DNA from: an uncultured Sphingomonadaceae bacterium
Lineage (GTDB): Bacteria; Pseudomonadota; Alphaproteobacteria; Sphingomonadales; Sphingomonadaceae
Direction: 5' to 3'
NCBI GenBank assembly: GCA_903871605.1
Contig: CAIQHF010000005.1
Location: forward strand, 62,001-126,000
DNA length: 64,000 bases
Part shown: in pieces, positions 43,651 to 51,569 of the stretch
Layout of the letters: each line of letters begins with the position of its first letter
How positions within the stretch are numbered: the stretch's first letter is position 1
Notes under the pieces: generated by a model
Told to the model about the DNA's origin: nothing
The model's input: the letters and a program-made list of their open reading frames with translations, nothing else
Database searches by the model: none
Program-made: the position numbers and the translations under genes

Positions 43651-45060
43651 ATGGCGAAACTCAAGGCCTTCACCATGCCCAAATGGGGCATCGAGATGAG
43701 CGAAGGCACGATTGCCGAGTGGCTGGTGGCGGAGAATGCGCCGTTCACCAAGGGCACGCTTCTCGCCCTGATCGAGACTGACAAGATCACCAACGAGGTC
43801 GAGGCCGACGCCGACGGGCGACTCGTGCGGCTGATCGCCGAGGCCGGCCAGACTTTTCCGGTCGGCGCTCTGCTCGCCATATTGTCGGACGGCAGCGAGG
43901 CCCAGCCCGCCGAGATCGACGCGGTCGTCGCCGGGTTCAAGGCATCCGACACCGGCTTCGGCCCGGATGGCGATGACGAGGCGTCGGCGGCGCCATCGGT
44001 CGGCACGGCCCCCGCCGTGGCGCCACGGACGGTTCCGGATGGCGTGTCGATCAGTCCTGTCGCATGGGCAAAGGCGCAGGCCGGCGGGATCGATCCGTCG
44101 CATGTCGCCGGGACGGGGCGGAACGGCCGGATCACCGCGCAGGACATCGACCAGGCAACCCGCCCGGCAATCTCGCCGACGTTGGTCGGCGCGTTGCCGC
44201 AATCGGTCAGTACGGCATTCGCGACGCCGATGGCCAAGCGGCTCTCAACGATCCACGGCGTGGCGCTGGAGGGCATCGCCGGGAGTGGCCCGCGCGGCCG
44301 GATCCGCAAGGCCGACGTAATCGCGGCAATCCCAGCGCCCGTATCCGAGCAAGCGCCACCCGTCGTCGCTGCGTCGAGCGCCATCCCCCCGTCGGGCACG
44401 GTCGATGTCGTGCCGATGACCTCGATGCGCCGGACGATCGCGCGGCGATTGACCGAAGCCAAGCAGCAGATCCCGCACTTCTACGTGCGGCGCCGCGTCC
44501 GCGCCGATCGACTGCTGGCGCTGCGCGGCGCCGTCCAGGTGCAAAAGCCCAGCGTCAACGATTACCTGATCCGCGCTTGTGCGCTGGCGCTGATGGAGGT
44601 GCCGCAGCTGAACATCCAGGTGCATGGCACCGACGTTCATCACTTCGGCTCGGCCGACATCGCCGTCGCGGTCGCGACCGAGCGAGGACTGGTGACGCCG
44701 ATCGTGACATCGGCCGACACGCGCAGCGTCAGCGGGATCTCCGCCGAGATGGCGGGCCTCGCCCAACGCGCGCGGACCGGAAAGCTCAAGACCGAGGAGT
44801 TCACCGGCGGCAGCTTCTCGCTCTCCAATCTCGGCGGGTTCGGCGTCGAGCAGTTCGACGCGATCATCAACCCGCCGCAGGGCGCGATTCTCGCGGTCGG
44901 CACGGCGCGACCCGAGCCGATCGACGATGCCGGTGCGATCCGCATCGTGCCGGTCCTGCATCTGTCGCTGTCGTGCGATCATCGCGCGATCGACGGCGCG
45001 GACGGTGGCCGCTTCATGGCCGCGCTGGCGAAGCTCATCGAGAATCCCGAACTACTTTAG
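43651..45060 (+). CDS. Dihydrolipoamide acyltransferase E2 with two peripheral-subunit-binding domains
   Basis: The 469-residue protein has one N-terminal lipoyl domain (lipoylated Lys in ETDKITNEV, about residue 49). Two E3/E1-binding domains follow: VSISPVAWAKAQAGG...GTGRNGRITAQDI, and FATPMAKRLSTIHGV...GSGPRGRIRKADVI. The CoA-acyltransferase core ends with the catalytic SCDHRAIDGADGGRF. Most E2 proteins have a single binding domain. It transfers the acyl group formed by E1 to CoA. No E3 gene is in the window, so dihydrolipoamide dehydrogenase must come from elsewhere. Confidence 0.92.
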   Translation: MAKLKAFTMPKWGIEMSEGTIAEWLVAENAPFTKGTLLALIETDKITNEVEADADGRLVRLIAEAGQTFPVGALLAILSDGSEAQPAEIDAVVAGFKASDTGFGPDGDDEASAAPSVGTAPAVAPRTVPDGVSISPVAWAKAQAGGIDPSHVAGTGRNGRITAQDIDQATRPAISPTLVGALPQSVSTAFATPMAKRLSTIHGVALEGIAGSGPRGRIRKADVIAAIPAPVSEQAPPVVAASSAIPPSGTVDVVPMTSMRRTIARRLTEAKQQIPHFYVRRRVRADRLLALRGAVQVQKPSVNDYLIRACALALMEVPQLNIQVHGTDVHHFGSADIAVAVATERGLVTPIVTSADTRSVSGISAEMAGLAQRARTGKLKTEEFTGGSFSLSNLGGFGVEQFDAIINPPQGAILAVGTARPEPIDDAGAIRIVPVLHLSLSCDHRAIDGADGGRFMAALAKLIENPELL

Positions 45061-45070
45061 GAACGGGGCA

Positions 45071-45101
45071 CGCCCGCCGGCAAAACCATCGCCGACGGGC
45101 G
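45071..45101. terminator. Hairpin between convergent E2 and ABM genes
   Basis: CGCCCGCCGGC (45071-45081) pairs with GCCGACGGGCG (45091-45101) with one mismatch around a 9-nt loop. It is located 10 bp after the E2 stop and before the convergent ABM stop. No T run is present, so termination would be inefficient or factor-assisted. Confidence 0.4.
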
Positions 45102-45110
45102 GCGCCGCCG

Positions 45111-45407
45111 TCAGCCGAGCGAGCGATAAAAGGCGATCTTCATCTCGCCATCGACGCAATCGAGGATCGGCGGCACCAACCGATCGTGAAAATCGATCTG
45201 CATATGATGATCGAAGGCAGCGTCGTTGCGGAAGGTGGCGACGATCTGGAAGACATCGGGGTCGTCGTCGGACCGGAACAGCTCGTAGACCAAGGCATCC
45301 GGCTCGCGTTCGAACACCAGCCGCTTCAATTCCGCCTGCAGCGCGATCAGTTCGTCCGCCCGACCCGGCTTGGCACGCAGCTCGGCGATGAAGCTCTTGC
45401 CCGTCAT
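45111..45407 (-). CDS. ABM-domain (antibiotic biosynthesis monooxygenase-like) protein
   Basis: The 98-residue ferredoxin-like-fold protein has the segments ELRAKPGRADELIALQAEL, LVYELFRSDDDPDVFQIVA and FDHHMQIDFHDRLV, as in cofactor-free quinol monooxygenases (YgiN, ActVA-Orf6). Such proteins oxidise quinols or degrade reactive intermediates. The ATG overlaps the acyl-CoA ligase stop (ATGA). A second, diverged ABM gene lies on the other side of the ligase. Confidence 0.8.
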   Translation of the reverse strand: MTGKSFIAELRAKPGRADELIALQAELKRLVFEREPDALVYELFRSDDDPDVFQIVATFRNDAAFDHHMQIDFHDRLVPPILDCVDGEMKIAFYRSLG

Positions 45408-47041
45408 GCCGCCTGCTCCAGGCCCAGTTCCTCGATCAGCTGCGCACGCAGCCGGTATTTCTGGATCTTGGAGGTCGACATCGGCCATTCCTTCACGAAC
45501 CTCACATGGCGGGGGATCTTGAAGCCGGCCAGGCGGCCCTTACAATGGGCGATGAGCTCGGCCTCCGTCGCCGCGCTGCCGTCCGCCATCTCGACGAAGG
45601 CGGCAGGCACTTCGACATACCGCGCATCCGGAATGCCGACCACCTGCGCCAGCTTCACCGCCGGATGGGACTGCAGCATCGCCTCGATCTCTGCCGCCGC
45701 GACATTCTCCCCGCCGACCTTGAGCATGTCCTTGGTCCGTCCGTGAAACATGATGTGGCCGCTTTCGTCGACCGATCCGATGTCGCCGGAGAAGAACCAG
45801 CCGTCGCGCAGCACCTCGGCGGTCTTGTCCGGCGCGTTGTAATAACCGCGCAGCATGTTTGGCCCGCGCGCGACGATCTCCCCGCGTTCGCCGAGACCGC
45901 ATTCGCGGCCGGATTCGATATCGACGATGCGGACCTCCCACTCGTCGAGCGGGACGCCAAGCCGGCCGGTGCGCAGATCGTAGCTGTCGTCGACACGGCT
46001 GGTGGTGATCGTTCCGGCCCCCTCGGTCAGGCCATAGGTGCCGACCTGGATGGTGTGCGGCATCGCCTTGCGCACCGCCTCCTTGATCCATGCAGGCTGG
46101 ACGGCGAAGTTCGAGTTCATCAGCCGCAACTGAGAGAGATCGGTGCTGGCGAAATCGGGATGGGTGATCAGGTCCTGCATGATGGTGACGAAGCTCGGAT
46201 AGGCGATCGTTGCGCCCTCCTTCCCCAGCATGCGCAACGCGGTCGCCGCATCGAAGAACGGCACGGTGAGATAGGCCCCGCCAACATCGACGATCATCGT
46301 CATCGTCAGGATGCCGGCAATGTGGAAGATCGGCAACGGCGACCAGACCTTGTCCTCGGCCGTCGTGCGATAGCGGATGCCGAGGTTGCGGCTGTTGCCG
46401 ATGATCGCCCGGTGGCTGATCATCGCGCCCTTGGGATTGGCGGTCGTCCCCGACGTGTAGAGGATGAGCGCGATATCCTGCGGATCGACCGAATCGATCC
46501 GGGAATCGAGCACCTCGTCCGAAATCGCATCGCCGAGCGCCAGCGCCTCGGGCTTGTCGATCATGAACGGCGGGCACGGCGGATCGAGACAGATGATGCG
46601 CTTGAGCTTGGGCGCCTCCGCCAGCGCAAGCGCATGCGGATCGCTCCCCGTCAGCACGGGAAACGCCGCCTCCAGCCGTTCGGCGAAGTTGAGCTGGTCG
46701 GCCACTCGGCCGGTCGTGACGAGCGTCGTCAAATCGGCGTCGGGCACGACGAACGCCAGTTCGTGGGATTGATAGCGCGCGTTGAGCGGCACCGCGGTGG
46801 CGCCCGTCATCGCGATCCCGAACAGAAGCTCGACGAAATCGGTGCGCGTCGTCAGCAGGACGCCGACATTCTGTCCGGGCCCGATTCCCATGGCTAGAAA
46901 GGCCTTAGCCCAGCGGCGTGCGGAGCGATCGAGCGCGGCATGGCTCACCCGGCAGTCGGGAAATACCAGGGCATCGCGGTCGCCGTGCGCAGCAGCGCTT
47001 GCGCGCAGCATCGCGCCGTAGGTGTAGATCGGCGCGCTCAC
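45404..47041 (-). CDS. AMP-forming acyl-CoA synthetase
   Basis: The 545-residue ANL-family enzyme shows the P-loop ILYTSGTTANPKGAMISHRA, the core motif YGLTEGAGTITTS, the hinge region GWFFSGDIGSVDESGHIMFH with GRTKDMLKVGGENVAAAEIE, and the C-terminal catalytic Lys region STSKIQKYRLRAQL. It would activate a carboxylic acid intermediate to its CoA thioester for the beta-oxidation enzymes of the island. The start is a GTG overlapping the upstream ABM stop (GTGA). The three-gene leftward unit is controlled from the 47335-47588 region. Confidence 0.92.
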   Translation of the reverse strand: MSAPIYTYGAMLRASAAAHGDRDALVFPDCRVSHAALDRSARRWAKAFLAMGIGPGQNVGVLLTTRTDFVELLFGIAMTGATAVPLNARYQSHELAFVVPDADLTTLVTTGRVADQLNFAERLEAAFPVLTGSDPHALALAEAPKLKRIICLDPPCPPFMIDKPEALALGDAISDEVLDSRIDSVDPQDIALILYTSGTTANPKGAMISHRAIIGNSRNLGIRYRTTAEDKVWSPLPIFHIAGILTMTMIVDVGGAYLTVPFFDAATALRMLGKEGATIAYPSFVTIMQDLITHPDFASTDLSQLRLMNSNFAVQPAWIKEAVRKAMPHTIQVGTYGLTEGAGTITTSRVDDSYDLRTGRLGVPLDEWEVRIVDIESGRECGLGERGEIVARGPNMLRGYYNAPDKTAEVLRDGWFFSGDIGSVDESGHIMFHGRTKDMLKVGGENVAAAEIEAMLQSHPAVKLAQVVGIPDARYVEVPAAFVEMADGSAATEAELIAHCKGRLAGFKIPRHVRFVKEWPMSTSKIQKYRLRAQLIEELGLEQAA

Positions 47042-47334
47042 TGCTTGCCCTCGAGATCGTAGAGCATCTCGCGCTCGTAACCGCCGTCCATGCAGGCGAT
47101 CATGCGCTCGATCAGCGGCTTACCGTGGTCGGTTTCCATGTGCGCCTTGTCGGCGGCTTCATCGGCAAAGGACTCGAATACGGCAAACATCCCCGGCTCG
47201 CCGAGCCGGAAGAACTGGAAGCGCAGCGTGCCCGGCTCGCGATCGACCAGCCCTTCCATCTGCCGCGCCAGGCCGACGAAATCATCCTCGCATTGGGGCT
47301 TCACGCGGAACCGCGACAAGAAACTATAGGCCAT
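47038..47334 (-). CDS. ABM-domain monooxygenase-like protein
   Basis: The 98-residue protein contains LSRFRVKPQCEDDFVGLARQ, TLRFQFFRLGEPGMFAVFES and DKAHMETDHGKPLIERMI, an ABM-type fold with a His in the usual active-site helix. It is the first gene of the leftward ABM-ligase-ABM unit and overlaps the ligase start. It is only distantly similar to the other ABM protein, so the two may act on different intermediates or form a heteromer. Confidence 0.8.
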   Translation of the reverse strand: MAYSFLSRFRVKPQCEDDFVGLARQMEGLVDREPGTLRFQFFRLGEPGMFAVFESFADEAADKAHMETDHGKPLIERMIACMDGGYEREMLYDLEGKQ

Positions 47335-47382
47335 CGCTCATCTCTCTCTTGGCAACCGGGCTCACTCAGCGTCCCAGATTGA

Positions 47383-47400
47383 AAACAATCATGCCTGACT
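47383..47400. promoter_or_regulatory. 18-bp palindromic operator, site E1
   Basis: AAACAATCATGCCTGACT has the left arm, centre and inner TG intact, with two changes in the right arm. It is 49 bp upstream of the leftward ABM gene start. Confidence 0.65.
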
Positions 47401-47482
47401 TTTCAAGCGCTGTCTCGTCGCTTGATATCGTGCTGCGCTGCATCAAAAAGCGCTGCGGTACCTAAGAATAGGGCTCGGTAAA

Positions 47483-47500
47483 AAACATGCATGACTGATT
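47483..47500. promoter_or_regulatory. 18-bp palindromic operator, site E2
   Basis: AAACATGCATGACTGATT has the left arm, centre and inner TG intact. It is 89 bp upstream of the TonB receptor start and exactly 100 bp from site E1, so one regulator could occupy both sides of this divergent promoter. Confidence 0.68.
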
Positions 47501-47588
47501 GCAATTGTCATCGGACCGGGTATCTTCCGTTGAGATCAGGCAGAGCCGCGCATCGACGTAGGCCGCAGTATCGAGGAGGCGGAGGGGA

Positions 47589-50111
47589 ATGATCATGCAT
47601 CGTTGTCGCTTGATATGTGCCAGCAGCATTCTGGCGATGGCACTCGCCGCACAGCCGGCCATGGCGCAAATGGGGGGGGCGGTCGGACCGTCCGCTGCAG
47701 CTCCATCCGGGGATCCAACCACCAGCCCGGCGGCAGGCGAACCGCAGAGCGCTCTTGGAGAGATCGTGGTCACGGCAACCCGCCGGTCGACCAACCTGCA
47801 AACGACGCCCATCGCGGTGTCTGCGGTCGACTCGAAGCTGATCGCGCAGTCGAGCCCCCGCAACATCGGTGATCTCGCCGCCTTCGTGCCCAATTTTTCG
47901 GCGGCGACGATTACCGGTTTCAATGCGGCGTCATTCTCGATCCGCGGCGTCGGCCAGAACAACATCATCGTCTATTTCGAGCCGCCGGTAGCCGTGCTGG
48001 TGGACGATTTCGTCGTGCCTTCGGTGCAGACCCAGTTGCTCGACACCTTCGATGTGGCGCAGGTCGAAGTGCTGCGCGGGCCGCAGGGTACGCTGTTCGG
48101 CAAGAACACCACGGGCGGCGCGGTCGTCGTCAAGACGAAACGGCCGGAGCTCGACAAGATCAGCGTCGAGGGCCGCATGCAGGTCGGTAGCTTCGGCACC
48201 GTCATACCGCAGGGCGCGGTCAACGTCCCGATCGGCCATACGCTGGCGTTTCGCGGCATCATCGGCCACACCCAGTCGCACGGCTATTATAAAAATGGCG
48301 GCTGTTTCGGTCCCGTCAAGCCGCTCAACGATTCGGCGTTCGCCCAGAGCTACGCCGGGCAGAGCGGCTGTGGAGACGGCAGCCATCTCGGCGGCACGGA
48401 TGTGTGGAATGCCCGCGCCAAGCTGCTGTGGGAACCCAGTTCGAATTTCACGGCTCTCGCGCAATACGAATATCTGCGTGATCGCTCGGACAGCGTTCCT
48501 GCGATCAATCTGACACCGGATTCCAGCGCGTTCCTGTTCTCCACGCTCGGCCTCGGTGCCAGCGCGAACGTCCACAGCGATCCGCTCGACAATGCAACGA
48601 TCACAGGTCGTCAGGGCGCCCTCATCAAGGAGGGCAGCGGCCAGAAGATCAGCGTCGACGGCGCCTATCTGAACATGGATTACCGGACCGACTTCGGCAC
48701 GCTGACGTCGGTCACCGGATATCGTTTCCAGCGCTCGCGTCTGCCCAACACCTACATGGGCAGCGCGCCCGTGAGCGCGAACGGCACGGTGCTGTCGCTG
48801 TTCGACGCGCAGCGCGACGACAATCGCAAGACGTTCCAACAGGAACTGCGCTTTGCCTCTCAATTCTCCGGGCCGTTCCAGTTCGTCGCCGGCGGCTTCT
48901 ACCAGCACGACAAGACCGATTTCTGCGTAGCGCAGGTCCTCGGTTTCCTAGACCTGTCGAGTGGACCGCTGGCGTTCGGACCCTGGAACAACAACCCCTA
49001 TATTCTGTGCAACGCGCAGAAGGCGAGTTCTACGGCCGCCTATATCGAAGGCAATTACAAGATCACGCCCGCCATCACGCTCACCGTCGGCGGCCGCTAC
49101 ACCTGGGAGAAGAAGACCTGGTATGGCCGCCAGCAGGTTTTCTCGCAGCAACTCGACGGCGGCTTCGATCCGTCGATCGTGCTGAGCGACGCGTTGCAGG
49201 CGAGCGTGTTCAATTATCCCGCCGGCGTCATTCGAGTGAAGGACAAGGCCAATGAGCCGACATGGCGCGCCAGCCTCGGCTGGCAGATGACCCCGCGTAT
49301 CTATGGCTACGCCACCTATTCGCGCGGCTTCAAGGGCGGCGGGTTCAATGACCAGATCGGCAGCTTTCATCCGTTCGTGAACGCCAACGGTTCAGACGAC
49401 CAGGCTGCGTTCGCTGCCGCCGCATCCGCGACCAAGCCGGAAAAGGCCGACAGTTACGAGGCCGGCGTCAAGACCGAACTGTTCGATCGGCATCTGCGCT
49501 TCAACTTGACCGGCTTCTATGTGAACTACAGCAATCTGCAGAAGCAGATCGTCGTCCCGCTGGTGGTCGACGGCAATCAGTTTCAGGTGACGCGCTTCTT
49601 CAACGCCGCGAAGGCGACGGTGAAGGGCATCGAGCTTGAAAGCACGCTGATCCCGGTGAAGGGCCTGACGCTACGCGGTGTGCTCGGTTATCAGGACGGC
49701 AAGTACAAGAAATACATCACCCCCATCCCCGCCGGATACGATCTCTCCACTGCGCCGCTCGACCGGCTGCCCAAATGGCAGTGGACGGTCGATGCGACGT
49801 ACGAATTGCCGCTGGGCGACTCCTACAAGCTGCAGATCAATGGCGACGTGAACTATGTCGGCCGCAACCTTGCCACCCAGTCGATCACCAGCCCGAACGA
49901 GAACACGTATCTGAACGCCCGCACGCTGGTGAATGCGTCGATCACGGTCGCCGAGATCAGCGACAAATATTATCTTCGCTTCGTCGGCCGCAATCTCACC
50001 GACAAGCGCTACCTCACCGCCGCGCAGGTGGTGGGCGGCCTGTGGGCGGACGGCCAATATGCGCCGCCGCGCTACTTCGGTGCCGAAGTGGGCTTCAAGT
50101 TCGGCAATTGA
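47589..50111 (+). CDS. TonB-dependent outer-membrane receptor
   Basis: The 840-residue protein has a signal peptide (LICASSILAMALAAQPAMA), a TonB box-like segment (GEIVVTATRR), a plug domain (AVSAVDSKLI, NIGDLAAFVPNFS, VEVLRGPQGTLFGKNTTGGA) and a 22-strand barrel ending in the aromatic-rich RYFGAEVGFKF. It belongs to the sphingomonad-type receptors that often import catabolic substrates rather than iron. Its promoter region contains an operator palindrome. AGGAGG is nine bases before the ATG; a second ATG is two codons later. It is the most likely entry route for the island substrate. Confidence 0.93.
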   Translation: MIMHRCRLICASSILAMALAAQPAMAQMGGAVGPSAAAPSGDPTTSPAAGEPQSALGEIVVTATRRSTNLQTTPIAVSAVDSKLIAQSSPRNIGDLAAFVPNFSAATITGFNAASFSIRGVGQNNIIVYFEPPVAVLVDDFVVPSVQTQLLDTFDVAQVEVLRGPQGTLFGKNTTGGAVVVKTKRPELDKISVEGRMQVGSFGTVIPQGAVNVPIGHTLAFRGIIGHTQSHGYYKNGGCFGPVKPLNDSAFAQSYAGQSGCGDGSHLGGTDVWNARAKLLWEPSSNFTALAQYEYLRDRSDSVPAINLTPDSSAFLFSTLGLGASANVHSDPLDNATITGRQGALIKEGSGQKISVDGAYLNMDYRTDFGTLTSVTGYRFQRSRLPNTYMGSAPVSANGTVLSLFDAQRDDNRKTFQQELRFASQFSGPFQFVAGGFYQHDKTDFCVAQVLGFLDLSSGPLAFGPWNNNPYILCNAQKASSTAAYIEGNYKITPAITLTVGGRYTWEKKTWYGRQQVFSQQLDGGFDPSIVLSDALQASVFNYPAGVIRVKDKANEPTWRASLGWQMTPRIYGYATYSRGFKGGGFNDQIGSFHPFVNANGSDDQAAFAAAASATKPEKADSYEAGVKTELFDRHLRFNLTGFYVNYSNLQKQIVVPLVVDGNQFQVTRFFNAAKATVKGIELESTLIPVKGLTLRGVLGYQDGKYKKYITPIPAGYDLSTAPLDRLPKWQWTVDATYELPLGDSYKLQINGDVNYVGRNLATQSITSPNENTYLNARTLVNASITVAEISDKYYLRFVGRNLTDKRYLTAAQVVGGLWADGQYAPPRYFGAEVGFKFGN

Positions 50112-50179
50112 TTGCACGCGGGCGGCGCTTCTTCCCGGCTCCGCCCGCGTGGTTCGTCCGGTGTCGAGAGAGGTGGATC

Positions 50180-51547
50180 GTGTCCCAGCATGATGTGTAT
50201 GATTATCGTCTGACGTGGCCGATCAATCCCGACGCACCGGCCGACAGCGCCGAGGCGAAGGCGCCCTTCGTCGATCATGGCACCGCGCCGATCTCGCCCG
50301 AGCGCTATTATTCCGCGCAGTGGATGGAGGCCGAGCGCCGGCTGCTCTGGCCCAAGGTCTGGAACTGGGCGGCGCGCGAGGAGGATATCCCGGAGCCGGG
50401 CGACTATGTCGTCTTCACGCTCGGGCGGGAAAGCTTCATCGTTTCGCGGGATGACGACGGCGGCTTGCGGGCGTTCTTCAACGTCTGCCCGCACCGTGGC
50501 AACCGGCTGGTCTCGGACGATGGCGGATCACGGCCGGGCGGCTTCACCTGCCCCTTCCACAACTGGCGCTTCGCGCTCGACGGCACCGTCGATCACATCA
50601 CCGACCGCGAGACGTTCCGCGCCGAGGCCCTGTGCCGCAAGACGGACCTGGCCGAGGTTCGCTGCGAAAGCTGGGAAGGCTTCGTCTTCATCAACATGGA
50701 TCCCGACGCGAAGCCGCTGACCGAGCACCTTGGACCGCTCGTCGAGCATGCCAGGCCCTATCGTCTCGCCGAGATGCGGATCATGCGACGCGTACGGGCG
50801 GTCTGGGAATCGAACTGGAAAATCGGCGTCGACGGCTTCAACGAGGCCTATCACGTCCACGCCATCCATCCGCAGATCCTGCCGGTGTTCAACGACTATC
50901 ATGCGCAGATCGACCTCTATGCCAACGGCATGAGCCGGATGCTGACCAAGTTCGCGCACGAGAGCCCGCGCGCCGGCAACGCCGCCCTGAACGCTGCGCT
51001 GCACGCGACGATGCGCGAAGTGGGGATCGACGCGGACGCCTTCTCAGGTGGGCCTGCCGACGTCCGTCCCGCCGTGCAGACCGCCAAGCGCGCCCGCGCC
51101 GAGCGGCTGGGGCTCGATTATTCGGGCTTCCTCGACAATCAACTCACCGATGACTGGAACTATGACATCTTCCCCAACATCCAGATGGGTATCCATCCCG
51201 AAGGGGTCAGCATGCTGTACTTCCGTCCGCACCCGGACGATCCACGCAAGTTCATCTTCGACGTGATCGTGATGATGCACCCACAAGCCAACGCCGAAAT
51301 CCTCCCTCCGGCGTATATGGGCCTTCCCCAAGGTTGGGACATTTCGGGCCGTGAACCTGCCGAGATCGAGCAGATCGATTGGCGCGAGGGCGGTCTGGGC
51401 GAGCTGTTCGATCAGGATGCCGGCCTTTTCGCCGAGGTGCAGCGGGGGATAGAGAGCCTGAGCTTCAAGGGATCGATCCTGTCCGAACAGGAACAGCGCA
51501 TCGGCCACTTCCACGCGGAACTCGAACGCTATCTCGCCGCCCGCTGA
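50180..51547 (+). CDS. Rieske oxygenase alpha subunit 5
   Basis: The 455-residue protein has the Rieske site VCPHRGNRL...TCPFHNWRF and the iron site VDGFNEAYHVHAIHP, with the C-terminal LFDQDAGLFAEVQRGIESLS matching its paralogues. I choose the GTG at 50180 because AGAGAGG precedes it and the fold begins soon after; the frame remains open far upstream opposite receptor sequence. It is placed directly between the receptor and the PQQ alcohol dehydrogenase, suggesting an early step. Confidence 0.9.
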   Translation: MSQHDVYDYRLTWPINPDAPADSAEAKAPFVDHGTAPISPERYYSAQWMEAERRLLWPKVWNWAAREEDIPEPGDYVVFTLGRESFIVSRDDDGGLRAFFNVCPHRGNRLVSDDGGSRPGGFTCPFHNWRFALDGTVDHITDRETFRAEALCRKTDLAEVRCESWEGFVFINMDPDAKPLTEHLGPLVEHARPYRLAEMRIMRRVRAVWESNWKIGVDGFNEAYHVHAIHPQILPVFNDYHAQIDLYANGMSRMLTKFAHESPRAGNAALNAALHATMREVGIDADAFSGGPADVRPAVQTAKRARAERLGLDYSGFLDNQLTDDWNYDIFPNIQMGIHPEGVSMLYFRPHPDDPRKFIFDVIVMMHPQANAEILPPAYMGLPQGWDISGREPAEIEQIDWREGGLGELFDQDAGLFAEVQRGIESLSFKGSILSEQEQRIGHFHAELERYLAAR

Positions 51548-51569
51548 TCCCGTCGTCCCGGAACCGTCC

